NCBI GenBank assembly: GCA_964550655.1
Contig: CAZKAQ010000004.1
Span: 11,659 to 75,658 of the forward strand
Direction: 5' to 3'
Source: GCA-1730015 sp964550655
GTDB taxonomy: Bacteria > Pseudomonadota > Gammaproteobacteria > Granulosicoccales > Granulosicoccaceae
DNA length: 64,000 nt
In this document: positions 17,911-26,790 of the stretch, piece after piece
Layout: each line of letters opens with the position of its first letter
Position numbering within the stretch: position 1 is the stretch's first letter
Translations under genes and position numbers: made by a program
Notes under the pieces: generated by a model
Seen by the model: only the letters and a program-made list of their open reading frames with translations
Database searches by the model: none
Told to the model about the DNA's origin: nothing

Positions 17911-18346
17911 GGTATTCAGCTCCATATTTTTCGGCTGTTTCCTGCCATTGACATAAAAACGAATCAGACAACCCAAACTTCTTTATCAGTTTTCCGGAAT
18001 TAGAAAGTTCTGTAACTCGCGACATGGTATCGAGATATACAAACCGGGTTCCGGTTAACCTGGCGAGTAATGCAAAAGGCAGGCATATCGGGCCACCTGT
18101 ACTGAACATCGCCTGTGGCTTTTCTTTAAATAGAATGCGGGCCGCACTAAATACATTCAACGCATGAATAAAAATATTGGTTTGAGTATCGCGAATTGTA
18201 TGAATGCGAACAAATGGACTATCTTCAAGCATATTCTTGTTTGTCACCAGAACCAGATCAAGCGCTACCATACTGGTGGCACACATCGCCTGAGTTAGGT
18301 GACCGCCGGAGGAGGCAATAACAACAACGACTGAATTACGCTTCAT
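17870..18346 (-). CDS. PssD/Alg14-like glycosyltransferase subunit
   Basis: A 158-residue membrane-associated acceptor-binding half of the two-subunit transferase. The N-terminus VVVVIASSGGHLTQAM matches the Alg14/PssD pattern (SSGGHL). AMFSTGGPICLPFALLARLTG and FVYLDTMSRVTELS are also characteristic. It recruits its PssE-like partner (overlapping next gene) to the membrane, where together they add one sugar to the lipid-linked intermediate. The cluster position, after a Wzy-like gene and before PssE, fits exopolysaccharide assembly. Confidence 0.87.
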   Translation of the reverse strand: MKRNSVVVVIASSGGHLTQAMCATSMVALDLVLVTNKNMLEDSPFVRIHTIRDTQTNIFIHALNVFSAARILFKEKPQAMFSTGGPICLPFALLARLTGTRFVYLDTMSRVTELSNSGKLIKKFGLSDSFLCQWQETAEKYGAEYHGQTFDLGDNGYQ

Positions 18347-18378
18347 GCTTCCTCTCTAACACAACTGTCAACGGCAAA

Positions 18379-19749
18379 TCAGCCGTTTCTTATCGCACCA
18401 GTTAATGCATTTGCACGATTCGCAGGATCGATGTTAGTCGCAGGAACAGCACCAAATCGCCGCCTGAAGTCTGGCTTATGGGCGTGCGTATAGAGAATAT
18501 TCATAATACTCATAATCATCAGCACCCAGACAAAGTGTTGTCCATGGACAAATGAAGTTTCAAGGCAATTGTGCAACATTGCATAGGCAATCATCGCAAC
18601 CGACAGCGGATCTGCTGAATTGCGGGTAAACGTAAGAAACACCCACAGAGCCAGCAACCAGAAGATAGTAGGTATTAATCCTATCGCTAATACGAGATCC
18701 ACAAAGCCACTGTGTCCTGTATGCAAAAACTGGTAGTAGGACCACTTGATATCAAGCGCTTCGGGTACGTCACCAACTCCCCAATAAGCTCCGTATCCAG
18801 TACCCAACATGACGTTCTTCTTGATATCACTCAACAAGTGATACCAAATGCCGGTTCGACCTGTCAGCCCTTCTTCAGGTAGAAGACTGCGATAAAAATC
18901 TATTGGTGCTTCACCAACGCCAATCAAAAACAACGGTACAATGAGAAGAATAAACAGCCAGACAGCTATTACGCCGATAGAAGCCAGTCGCAATAGATGG
19001 ATCGACATAATTGCCAGAGGCGTCAATAGCACAACAAAGCCCATCGGGGTTTTTGAGCCACTGATTATCAATAGACCGCCCCAACCCAGAATACAAAACA
19101 TCGCTATGTACTTTTCTCTGTTAGTCTCTGCGTAGTAACGATAAATACAGACTGCTATAAGAAAAAAGGCGCCGGCAACCCCACCGAATTCGTTTTTGGC
19201 CGGATGCAGGCCGGTAAAGTTACCAAGTACATCAAAAGATATATGAGGCACTAACAGGAACAGCATTTCGTAGACCAGCAGACATAGAGAGAAAAACTGC
19301 AGATAGTTCACATAGCGATCCTGAGATCGACTGATAATCACGGCTCCTGCTACAGAGGTAAAAAGCAATACCTGTCGCACAGCACGACGCAATGTATCAT
19401 CCGGATGATCTGACCATAAAGCCGTTGCGAGCAAAAACACACCGAAAATCATCATCGGCATCAGAACACTCATATAGCTATTCAAATGTTTTCGAGATCG
19501 GATAATCCAAAGCAGACAAACACTGGTAAAAATCGGCAGCAACAATTGTTTCCACAACGCAGCGCTGGAACTGACTATTTCAAGACGCAACTCCAGGTCA
19601 CGCGACAGCAGCGTAGATTTTGCCGCCAGATCAGGGGCAAAGGCCTTGGTAACCCAGGCGAGCATCAGAAACAGCGGCAAACCCTTTAGAATATAGGCTA
19701 GTTTGCTACTGGAAACTCGAAGCGGGCCATGTCTGCGAACATGTTGCAT
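18379..19749 (-). CDS. O-antigen ligase / Wzy-type polymerase membrane protein
   Basis: A 456-residue integral membrane protein with about 11 hydrophobic segments. A large periplasmic loop includes LLPEEGLTGRTGIWYHLLSDI and MLGTGYGAYWGVG, typical of the O-antigen ligase / EpsG-like polymerase family (Wzy_C). In this context it most likely polymerises repeat units; a WaaL-type ligase role cannot be excluded. The start is placed at ATG 19749, six bases after CGGAG; a GTG at 19794 would add 15 residues. It lies between the Wzc kinase and the PssD-like gene on the same strand. Confidence 0.84.
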   Translation of the reverse strand: MQHVRRHGPLRVSSSKLAYILKGLPLFLMLAWVTKAFAPDLAAKSTLLSRDLELRLEIVSSSAALWKQLLLPIFTSVCLLWIIRSRKHLNSYMSVLMPMMIFGVFLLATALWSDHPDDTLRRAVRQVLLFTSVAGAVIISRSQDRYVNYLQFFSLCLLVYEMLFLLVPHISFDVLGNFTGLHPAKNEFGGVAGAFFLIAVCIYRYYAETNREKYIAMFCILGWGGLLIISGSKTPMGFVVLLTPLAIMSIHLLRLASIGVIAVWLFILLIVPLFLIGVGEAPIDFYRSLLPEEGLTGRTGIWYHLLSDIKKNVMLGTGYGAYWGVGDVPEALDIKWSYYQFLHTGHSGFVDLVLAIGLIPTIFWLLALWVFLTFTRNSADPLSVAMIAYAMLHNCLETSFVHGQHFVWVLMIMSIMNILYTHAHKPDFRRRFGAVPATNIDPANRANALTGAIRNG

Positions 19750-19857
19750 GATGGTCTCCGGCGTTAACCCGGGATACAGACAGAAGCGCTGCACCCGCGG
19801 TTACATGTGCTGAACATCCCGTGCATGCTGCCAGAAAGCTCGAGCGCGCCGAATGCC

Positions 19858-22059
19858 TCAGGCATTGCCGTAACTGTAGTATGAGTAGTAGGAACTGCCC
19901 ATCTCAAGCTGATTCAAGACAACACCAACCATTGGCGCATCAACACGCTGCAGCGACTGAAGGCTTCGACTGATATGCTGGTAAGGCGTTGAACGTGCCC
20001 GAATCGCGTAAATCACAGCATCAGCGTAGCCGGATAGCACCAGTGGATCACTAACAGGCAATACCGGAGGTGCATCCAAAATCACGTAGGAGTAATTCTT
20101 GGCAGCTTCCTGAATATGCGACTGGAAACGTGGAGAACTGATCAGCTTAAGCGGATTCAACGGAGTAAAGTTGGCACAAAGCAAATCGAGGTTGTTGTCG
20201 ATTCCTATGACACATTGATCGAGCAGTGCTTCTGCTGACAAAAGTTCGCGCAGACCCATATCCGACTTGGTGACACCGAACATATTACTGACACCGCGAG
20301 TTCTCAAATCACAATCGATCAACAAAGTACGTCCAACATTGGAGTAACTGTATGCCAGATGTCCGGCAATTGTTGACTTACCTTCACCGGCGACAGTCGA
20401 TGTCACCATGATGATCTTATGTGGCTGATCAACTCGATCGAGCATCATACCTGTGCGTACCGTATTGACTGCCTCTTTAAATATGGCGCCATCTTTTGAA
20501 CGCTCGGCCTCTTCCATCGAGTTCAATACAACCGGGCGGATAGCATTTTTCTTGATGATTGGCAGTGAGCCCAGCAATGGCAGGCCAATACGTTCGTGTA
20601 CATCTTCACCGTCGCGAATTCCGGTATTAAACAACTCACGAAGGATGTAGTAGAGCACGGCGAGCAGTAAACTACCCAGCCCGGCAAGCAGAAACAACAC
20701 CGCTTTCTTGGGTTTCGAAGGCTCCAGTGGATCTTCTGCCTGAGACAGGATCCGTGCATGAGCACTTTGCAGATCCAAGGTTTCTGTGGTTTCTTTGGTG
20801 CGTTCAAAAAACAGATCGAACAAGCGCTGTGCGGATTCCACCTCACTCTTGAGCTCGAAGTATTTATCACTCTGTTCGTTTCTGTCGTAGAACCTGGCGC
20901 GCGTATCATCAATGCGCTGCTGCAGACTGGTTTCTTCCGCCAGTGCTGCGTTGTACCTGAGCTCAACCGTCTCAATGATTTTGCTCATTTGAGCACTCAG
21001 CGCAGAATTTGCTGAACGCAGATCCGAATCTGCTGCCAGCATCCGTGGATGCTGAGGACCAAAAGTTTTACCGAGCTCAGCCACCTTCTGGCGCGCCAGT
21101 ACGACATCGAGTTTTAACCTCTGAGCCAGCTCGTCCTGCTGGACCACTGGAAGAGACTCACGATTTCTGCCGGAGTTTCTCACCTGGTCTCGGGTGATCT
21201 GCGCCTCAGCAAGTCGTGAACGTGACGCGACCATCTGCGCCTGCAGCTCCTGAAGCTCCTGTGAAACGATCTGAGTCACATCATCGTCAATATCGATGAT
21301 ATTTTCCGCCTGAAGATAGGCTGCCAGATCAGTTTTAGCCTGATTCAAATCACCGCGTAGCCCCTGCACCTGACCGGCAAGCCACGAGGCCGCAGTTCTG
21401 GTGCGTTGAAGGCGTGCTTCAAGATCAGATTCGATATAGGCCTCAGCATGGGCATTGGCAATATCACGCGCAAGCATCGGCGTTGGTGCTTCAAAGCTCA
21501 CCTCTACCAGTTGGGTTTTGCGCAGAGGCAGGATAGTGAGTCTTTCAGTGTAGTCTTTGAGTAACTCACGTCTCGCGATTTCACGCTCCACTTCGGCAAC
21601 ACGGGCGCTCTCCTCTTCAGACTTACCGAGCCCCACCAGGCCAAGCAGTTTGTCTTTGATTCCCGTCACACCTGAAGTGGCCGGATTACCTTCTTCACCT
21701 ACCAGCGATGCTTCGTCAGCGAGCCCGAGTTTGCGAACAACTTTCTCTGCCAGCGGTCGGGACTTAAGTACTTCGAATTCAGTCGCGAGGTACTCGTCAC
21801 TCTCGGAGTTAAGACCGTATAGCTCGTCCACCGGAACGACCTGCGTTTCCTTTCTTTCGATTAATATCGTTGCTGTCGCCTTGTACTGTGGCGTGAGACT
21901 ATTGATTATAAAAAACGCAGCCAATAGCACCATGATAGTAAACAGCGCTATGCGCCATTTATTATCAGCTATTGTTTGCCAATATCTTTCGAAATTAAAA
22001 CTGAATTCTTCTTTACTGAACTCAGTCAGGTTGTTATCCAACGGATGAAGTGATTTCAT
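19858..22059 (-). CDS. Wzc-type polysaccharide co-polymerase / BY-kinase
   Basis: A 733-residue fused co-polymerase and bacterial tyrosine kinase. A Wzz domain starts at ~15 with TM1 at ~35-53 (WRIALFTIMVLLAAFFII). A long periplasmic coiled coil (~190-430) follows, then TM2 at ~460-485 (AVLFLLAGLGSLLLAVLYYIL). The cytoplasmic P-loop kinase has Walker A VAGEGKST at ~556-563, Walker A' LLIDCDLRTRG and Walker B YVILDAPPVLPVSD. The C-terminal tyrosine cluster (YYSYYSY) is the autophosphorylation tail. It controls chain length and export together with the Wza-like protein 13 bases upstream. Confidence 0.94.
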   Translation of the reverse strand: MKSLHPLDNNLTEFSKEEFSFNFERYWQTIADNKWRIALFTIMVLLAAFFIINSLTPQYKATATILIERKETQVVPVDELYGLNSESDEYLATEFEVLKSRPLAEKVVRKLGLADEASLVGEEGNPATSGVTGIKDKLLGLVGLGKSEEESARVAEVEREIARRELLKDYTERLTILPLRKTQLVEVSFEAPTPMLARDIANAHAEAYIESDLEARLQRTRTAASWLAGQVQGLRGDLNQAKTDLAAYLQAENIIDIDDDVTQIVSQELQELQAQMVASRSRLAEAQITRDQVRNSGRNRESLPVVQQDELAQRLKLDVVLARQKVAELGKTFGPQHPRMLAADSDLRSANSALSAQMSKIIETVELRYNAALAEETSLQQRIDDTRARFYDRNEQSDKYFELKSEVESAQRLFDLFFERTKETTETLDLQSAHARILSQAEDPLEPSKPKKAVLFLLAGLGSLLLAVLYYILRELFNTGIRDGEDVHERIGLPLLGSLPIIKKNAIRPVVLNSMEEAERSKDGAIFKEAVNTVRTGMMLDRVDQPHKIIMVTSTVAGEGKSTIAGHLAYSYSNVGRTLLIDCDLRTRGVSNMFGVTKSDMGLRELLSAEALLDQCVIGIDNNLDLLCANFTPLNPLKLISSPRFQSHIQEAAKNYSYVILDAPPVLPVSDPLVLSGYADAVIYAIRARSTPYQHISRSLQSLQRVDAPMVGVVLNQLEMGSSYYSYYSYGNA

Positions 22060-22072
22060 TTAACAAGCTCTA

Positions 22073-22843
22073 CTAAAAGAAGCCTTGAGGCACGGAGAGG
22101 ATATCACCCGGAAAAACCGGATCCTGCATTCTAATTTTGCCAGTCTGCTGTTGGCCGTCGATTTCACGTGATACCCTGATTCGTTTCTTCGAAGCGCGCG
22201 CACTGAACCCACCCGCCAGCGAAATCGTTTTTTCAACAGTCAGGCCAGGCTGAAAAGCGTAATTACCCGGACGCTGTACTTCTCCATTGACGAATACTTG
22301 CAGATACTCATCCACCTCGATGATATCTCCAGGCAACACGGTATCGGTCGGGCGCATACTGAAAAGCTTCGGCTGGCCATTAATCTCACGTGTCAGGGTA
22401 ACGCGTTCCTTTGAGGCTCTATCCGAAAAGCCGCCGGCAAGCGCAATGGCTTTGTCCAGTGTCAGACCCGGCTGGTAGCTAAAACCACCTGGACTGTTTA
22501 CCTCGCCATTAATGTATACTTGACGATAGCTGGCAACAGATACTGTAATGCTGGGATTGACCAGATAGGACCCGCTCAACTCTCTGGTAAGCGTTTGTTC
22601 TAACTCGGATACCGTCAAACCACCGGCTCTCACTGCACCGAGAAGTGGGTAGTTAAATGTACCTTTTTCATCAAGCTTACTCGTCACACTAAGATCGGTC
22701 TGTCCGAACACAACAATCGAAACTTCGTCGCCTGCACTAAGTTTGTAGGCGTCCTGCGCATGCACCGAAAAGCTCCAGCTCAGGCATAACACTGCAGCAA
22801 CAGCCATAAATTTGGTTAAAATGTTAACGATCGTTATTTTCAT
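22073..22843 (-). CDS. Polysaccharide export protein, Wza/GumB-like, SLBB
   Basis: A periplasmic/outer-membrane export protein, 256 residues from ATG 22843 (GAGG about ten bases upstream; a TTG at 22852 is less likely). The signal peptide ends at SVHAQD. A Poly_export domain follows (YKLSAGDEVSIVVFGQTDL, FNYPLLGAVRAGGLTVSE). Two tandem SLBB domains are near-repeats of each other: VYINGEVNSPGGFSYQPGLT and VFVNGEVQRPGNYAFQPGLT. No cysteine sits at a proper lipobox, so it appears unlipidated, unlike Wza. It is short compared with Wza (~380) and lacks its C-terminal helix, so a separate outer-membrane pore may be needed. Confidence 0.9.
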   Translation of the reverse strand: MKITIVNILTKFMAVAAVLCLSWSFSVHAQDAYKLSAGDEVSIVVFGQTDLSVTSKLDEKGTFNYPLLGAVRAGGLTVSELEQTLTRELSGSYLVNPSITVSVASYRQVYINGEVNSPGGFSYQPGLTLDKAIALAGGFSDRASKERVTLTREINGQPKLFSMRPTDTVLPGDIIEVDEYLQVFVNGEVQRPGNYAFQPGLTVEKTISLAGGFSARASKKRIRVSREIDGQQQTGKIRMQDPVFPGDILSVPQGFF

Positions 22844-23265
22844 AGGATCCAAACCTCATTGCGAAATTTCGAGCAATTTACGTCAGTATCACTGACCAGA
22901 GCCTGAAATCACGCAGTAGCTTCTTGAAAGACGTTAGACAAATTTACGAAATGTGCAGTAGCAACGCACTCAAAATTTGCAAACCAGATACACGTCACAC
23001 ACAACGCAGCGTATCAAGCCTGCTACTCCGGGCCGAGCGATTTCGAAAGAATTTCTCTAAATAAATTTCTGATTATCTGGATATGTCGGCCGATTTTGCG
23101 ATTTGCTTACCCTAATCCCGTGAATATCGCCGGAATTGTCCATACGGGCCTCATTTCTCATGGATGGTAATGATACTTCAAACAGGCTTAAAGGCAGACT
23201 TACCTCATTGTTATAAATGTTTATATTCGACTCTAAGATAACCGTTGGTTATTGTTTCTAAAGAT
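22844..23265 (-). other. Intergenic region upstream of the wza-like gene
   Basis: About 420 A+T-rich bases between the start of the wza-like gene and the 3' end of the molybdopterin/AOR gene group, both on the minus strand. It should contain the promoter of the minus-strand polysaccharide arm, but I see no convincing -35/-10 pair. A weak hairpin (ATAACC, GTT, GGTTAT at 23238-23252) lies just after the last gene of the upstream group. No coding frame is supported. Confidence 0.45.
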
Positions 23266-23610
23266 TTAGTGGCTCGATTTGGAAGCCGTTTCCAGATCAT
23301 CGAACACCTCGTTCAAACAACCAATGTACTGGAATAACCGCAGATGAGCATCCGGTGCGGTGCGTTTCAGGTGTTCGGCCTGTGCTTTAAAGCCGGTGAC
23401 AGCAAGATTGTGATCAGCCAGCAATGAAGCGAGAAGGTCGCGTTCTTTGCTCGTCGCTTCGAGATTAAATTTTTTGCGTTTTGCTTCGAGCAAATTGAGA
23501 TAGTCAAAATGCCGGCGTTTAGTAGTCTCCATGGCATTGTAGGCGCTAAACGCCAGTACAGTAGTTTTACGTAACTCATCATCAGGTAATTCCGTCAAAA
23601 TACTATCCAC
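23266..23610 (-). CDS. Small helical protein of unknown function, overlaps moaA
   Basis: A 114-residue, highly charged, apparently all-helical protein with no signal peptide and no motif I recognise. It overlaps the end of moaA by eight bases, which implies translational coupling and membership of the same transcript. Segments such as TTKRRHFDYLNLLEAKRKKFNLE and LLASLLADHNLAVTGFK suggest amphipathic helices or a helical bundle. Its location at the end of the AOR/MoaA gene group suggests a role in cofactor supply or AOR function, but that is context only. Confidence 0.6.
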   Translation of the reverse strand: MDSILTELPDDELRKTTVLAFSAYNAMETTKRRHFDYLNLLEAKRKKFNLEATSKERDLLASLLADHNLAVTGFKAQAEHLKRTAPDAHLRLFQYIGCLNEVFDDLETASKSSH

Positions 23611-24643
23611 CGATATGAGACATTTCGACTTTGGGTCGCAGCACCGACTCGATCGTCCTGGTTTCAGAGTAACGGTCCCGGCGGCGACTCCAGAGGGTAG
23701 TCAGCCTCTCAGCCAGTTCATCATCCGAAATACCATGACGTATCAGGCTCATGAGGTCGTGACCGTCTGCTGCAAACAGACATGTGTAAATCTTGCCAAC
23801 AGCAGACAAACGAGCGCGACTGCAATCGCCGCAGAACGGTTCACTGACCGAGGCGATAATACCAATCTCACCACCACCATCCAGATAACGCCAGCGATTG
23901 GCAACTTCGCCACGGTAGTTTGGCGGTATTTTTTCTATAGGCATTTGCTCGTGGATAAGATTCGCAATCTCCGCAGCGGTAACCACCTCACTGTTTTTCC
24001 AACTGTTGGTGTTCCCCACATCCATAAATTCAATAAAGCGCAGTATCTGTCCGGTAGCATGAAAATACTCCGCCATCGGCAGAATGCTGTGCTCGTTCAG
24101 GCCGCGCTTGACCACCATGTTCACTTTAACTGAATCAAACCCGGCTGCGGCCGCGGTTGATATACCGTCAAGAACCTTCTGCACCGGCACACCCACATCG
24201 TTAACTGCCATAAAGGTTTCATCGTCAAGCGCATCGAGACTGATGTTGACTCGACCAAGTCCGGCATCACGTAAACTTGCGGCACGCTTTTCAGTAAGCA
24301 GAACCGCGTTGGTGGTGAGACTGATGTCTTCTATTTTCTCAATTGCGGCAATCTGTTCTACCAGTTTTTCCAGCTCGCTGCGAACCAGCGGTTCACCACC
24401 TGTGAGACGAATTTTGCGAACACCAAGTTTGGCAAAAGCTTTGACAATACGAACAATCTCTTCGAACGAAAGCAATTCAGACCTGGATAAAAACTGGTAT
24501 CCCTTGCCGAACACTTCCTTCGGCATGCAGTAGACACATCGAAAATTACACCGGTCTGTGACGGAAATTCGCAAATCGTGAATCGGGCGATTCAGACCAT
24601 CGGTGATGCCATCCTGTTGATCGCTATTGGAGTCTGTGTTCAT
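23603..24643 (-). CDS. moaA: GTP 3',8-cyclase MoaA
   Basis: A radical SAM enzyme that starts molybdopterin synthesis from GTP (with MoaC yielding cyclic pyranopterin monophosphate). The SAM cluster motif is C32-x3-C36-x2-C39 (CNFRCVYC) after RISVTDR. The second, substrate-binding cluster is in FCGDCSRARLSAVGKIYTC. KIRLTGGEPLVR is the GGEP motif. The C-terminus ends in Gly-Gly (SHIGG), which is functionally important in MoaA. No moaC, moaE or mog gene is nearby. Its position in the AOR cluster suggests a copy dedicated to the tungsten/molybdenum enzyme. Confidence 0.95.
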   Translation of the reverse strand: MNTDSNSDQQDGITDGLNRPIHDLRISVTDRCNFRCVYCMPKEVFGKGYQFLSRSELLSFEEIVRIVKAFAKLGVRKIRLTGGEPLVRSELEKLVEQIAAIEKIEDISLTTNAVLLTEKRAASLRDAGLGRVNISLDALDDETFMAVNDVGVPVQKVLDGISTAAAAGFDSVKVNMVVKRGLNEHSILPMAEYFHATGQILRFIEFMDVGNTNSWKNSEVVTAAEIANLIHEQMPIEKIPPNYRGEVANRWRYLDGGGEIGIIASVSEPFCGDCSRARLSAVGKIYTCLFAADGHDLMSLIRHGISDDELAERLTTLWSRRRDRYSETRTIESVLRPKVEMSHIGG

Positions 24644-24755
24644 TTGTGTTGACGAAATTTCCGGTTGACCGCTTTGACGTTCAACACTACACGGGATGAA
24701 GCGTAAGTTCTGTCAGAGAACAAACAGAATAGATTCATTTTTTCTGACCTGTCCA

Positions 24756-25043
24756 CTAGCCACCACCACGCTGATATCGAAGATCAAAATAGCGCATAAA
24801 CTCGACGCGATCCGCTTCACTTACATTGTTGAATTCAAAATCGACTTTCACATAGGGCATTGAAATTGATGCAATGTGCCGGAACTGCTGCTCACCCACA
24901 TCAATCCGTACACTACCCGAATTCACCTCAACAGAAACGCCGGCATTATCTAATTGCTGCGGTCGCTCATTCAGAGCGTTGGGTAACAACCTGAAAAATT
25001 CCTCGCGGGTAAAACCCATTTCGCGGCTGAAAGAATTATTCAT
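24756..25043 (-). CDS. 95-residue AOR-cluster protein with Gly-Gly-Gly C-terminus
   Basis: An unrecognised small protein between the MoaD-like gene and moaA on the same strand. The N-terminal part (FTREEFFRLLPNAL) is helical. The rest alternates short strands (VSVEVNSGSVRIDVG, HIASISMPYVKVDFEF) before a last helix and the tail RYQRGGG. The final three codons are all glycine and are followed directly by TAG. A C-terminal diglycine is the hallmark of MoaD/ThiS-type carriers and of MoaA, and both neighbours also end in Gly-Gly. Whether this one is adenylated or thiocarboxylated is unknown. Confidence 0.68.
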   Translation of the reverse strand: MNNSFSREMGFTREEFFRLLPNALNERPQQLDNAGVSVEVNSGSVRIDVGEQQFRHIASISMPYVKVDFEFNNVSEADRVEFMRYFDLRYQRGGG

Positions 25044-25081
25044 TTACTTTCATATTCTCACTAACTGACATGCGGCTCACC

Positions 25082-25336
25082 TCAACCACCGGCAACAGGC
25101 GGCCAGACCGCAACCACATCACCTTCAACCAGTACTCCCGGTTCATCACGACCCTCAAAGTCGAAATAACGGCCATTCACAAGCACCAGATGCGCATCCG
25201 TTCGTTTCACTGAAAATCGATCAATGATCTGGTGCAGTGTTATATCCTCTGCAACATCAATCTCAATTGCATTATCAACTGCTTCAGCAGGCAACTTATG
25301 CTGCAGAGTTGCATACAACTTAAATGTTATTTTCAT
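25082..25336 (-). CDS. MoaD/ThiS-like sulfur carrier of the AOR cluster (AorD-like)
   Basis: An 84-residue beta-grasp protein. MKITFKLYATLQHKLP, ITLHQIIDRF, HLVLVNGRYFD and LVEGDVVAVWPPVAGG follow the MoaD/ThiS pattern, including the diglycine C-terminus that is activated and thiocarboxylated. In this role it would donate the dithiolene sulfurs of molybdopterin/tungstopterin or act as an AOR-specific carrier. Comparable MoaD-like genes accompany aldehyde oxidoreductase genes in Aromatoleum. No MoeB/ThiF-like activating enzyme or MoaE partner is encoded in the window. Confidence 0.85.
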   Translation of the reverse strand: MKITFKLYATLQHKLPAEAVDNAIEIDVAEDITLHQIIDRFSVKRTDAHLVLVNGRYFDFEGRDEPGVLVEGDVVAVWPPVAGG

Positions 25337-25408
25337 ATTGAAGTAAGTTTAAATATCGGATTGCACCTACAGCAATCAATGATGCTTTTGACTGTAGCCA
25401 CACGACGA

Positions 25409-26668
25409 TCAGGCAGTTTCCACCTGAGACTGTGAACAGGCAAGATACGCCTCCATCACTCTCAATGGATCGTTCATAAGCCGTTCTTTCCATATGCCAA
25501 GCTTTGTTTCCGACTGAATCAGCCCGCGTATAACACCTACGTGTTGAGTCATTCCAAGACTACTCGCACCTACTATGACGTCATCCTTGAACTGAAGATT
25601 AAGATACTTGTATGCATCTTCGTTGACTATCTCGGCACTATCTCCACCGGGCACTCCCATCCACATACCGAAAGAAGCCGATACAAGTCCGATCGTATCG
25701 AGCACATTCATGTTTAGATTGCCGACATGTTCACTACGATGCCCTTTAACCATGTTAACCGCAGCAACTTTCGCATGTTCTACTGCAGTGGGCTGGATTG
25801 CCTGCACGGTGTACTCACCGGTATTAAAATCCTTACCCTGACAAACATCACCGGCAGCATAGATATCTTCGTTACTGGTTTGCAGAAAATCATTTACAAC
25901 AATACCCTGATCTGTAGCCACACTGCTGTCTGAGAGAAAATCTATATTCGGTTTAACACCGGTTGCACTGATGACAAGATCAGCGTCAACCGACTGCCCG
26001 CCACTGAGGTTGACACGCAATTTGCCACCGCCGATTTGTTCAATAGCTTCGGCACGAGTAGAGGTATGTACAGTAACGCCTTTTTGCTCACACCAGCTTT
26101 TTATCATATTGCCGGAAATGTCATTCATCATACGCGGCACCATACGATTTTCCATTTCGACAACGGTGAGATTCACATCACGAAGCGCCAATGATTCAAG
26201 CACGATGCAACCGATAAACCCTGCACCCATAAGTACTACGCTGGCACCGGGTTTTGCAAGCTTTACAATTTCACGAGCATCCTCCAGAGTCCAGCAATTA
26301 TGCACACCCGGAGAATCAATACCGGGTACCGGTGGTACTACCGGACTTGAACCAGTCGCAAGTAACAGTTTGTCGTACCTTAAAACTCGTCCATCGTCCG
26401 CAATCAGGCGATTGTGCTCGGTATCAATGGATGTGACTGTCTGCTGTATCAGTTTGATGTTGAGTTTTTCAAAATGCATGGCTGTCTTACGCAGGTAGGT
26501 TCCGTTCTCCTGAATCTTGTCTGTCAGGAAATACGGAATTGCCATGCGTGAATACGGTGGCTCCGGCTCTGATCCAATCAAGCTGATACTCGCTAAAGGA
26601 TCGAGTTTTCGCAGTCGCTCAGCAGCAACAACACCTGCGGGTCCGGAACCAACGACAACATAAATCAT
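25409..26668 (-). CDS. FAD-dependent NAD(P)H oxidoreductase (AorC-like)
   Basis: A pyridine-nucleotide-disulfide-oxidoreductase-family flavoprotein of 419 residues. The start is ATG 26668, seven bases after GGAG; ATG 26674 is too close to that site. The FAD motif is IYVVVGSGPAGVVAAERL at the N-terminus. The NAD(P)H-binding motif is VVLMGAGFIGCIVLESL. The second FAD contact is DIYAAGDVCQG. There is no redox-active CxxC disulfide, so it resembles nitrite-reductase and rubredoxin-reductase-type enzymes. It probably links the AOR to NAD(H). An intrinsic terminator separates it from the AOR gene just upstream. Confidence 0.88.
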   Translation of the reverse strand: MIYVVVGSGPAGVVAAERLRKLDPLASISLIGSEPEPPYSRMAIPYFLTDKIQENGTYLRKTAMHFEKLNIKLIQQTVTSIDTEHNRLIADDGRVLRYDKLLLATGSSPVVPPVPGIDSPGVHNCWTLEDAREIVKLAKPGASVVLMGAGFIGCIVLESLALRDVNLTVVEMENRMVPRMMNDISGNMIKSWCEQKGVTVHTSTRAEAIEQIGGGKLRVNLSGGQSVDADLVISATGVKPNIDFLSDSSVATDQGIVVNDFLQTSNEDIYAAGDVCQGKDFNTGEYTVQAIQPTAVEHAKVAAVNMVKGHRSEHVGNLNMNVLDTIGLVSASFGMWMGVPGGDSAEIVNEDAYKYLNLQFKDDVIVGASSLGMTQHVGVIRGLIQSETKLGIWKERLMNDPLRVMEAYLACSQSQVETA

Positions 26669-26733
26669 ATGCATGCTCCTTTTTTCATTTGCACCAATCG
26701 CAAAACCTGATAACAGCTATTCGACAAATAAAA

Positions 26734-26759
26734 AGAGCGGCACCACAGGTTGCCGCTCT
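26734..26759 (-). terminator. Intrinsic terminator after the AOR catalytic gene
   Basis: Read on the minus strand, a 9-bp perfect stem (AGAGCGGCA with TGCCGCTCT, eight-base loop) is followed by TTTTATTTG. It starts 31 bases after the AOR stop codon and ends about 65 bases before the flavoprotein start. It would end or attenuate the ferredoxin-AOR transcript, leaving the downstream genes at lower expression or under another promoter. Confidence 0.8.
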
Positions 26760-26790
26760 CGTATCACTCAACCAAGGACCGGATCAGCGG

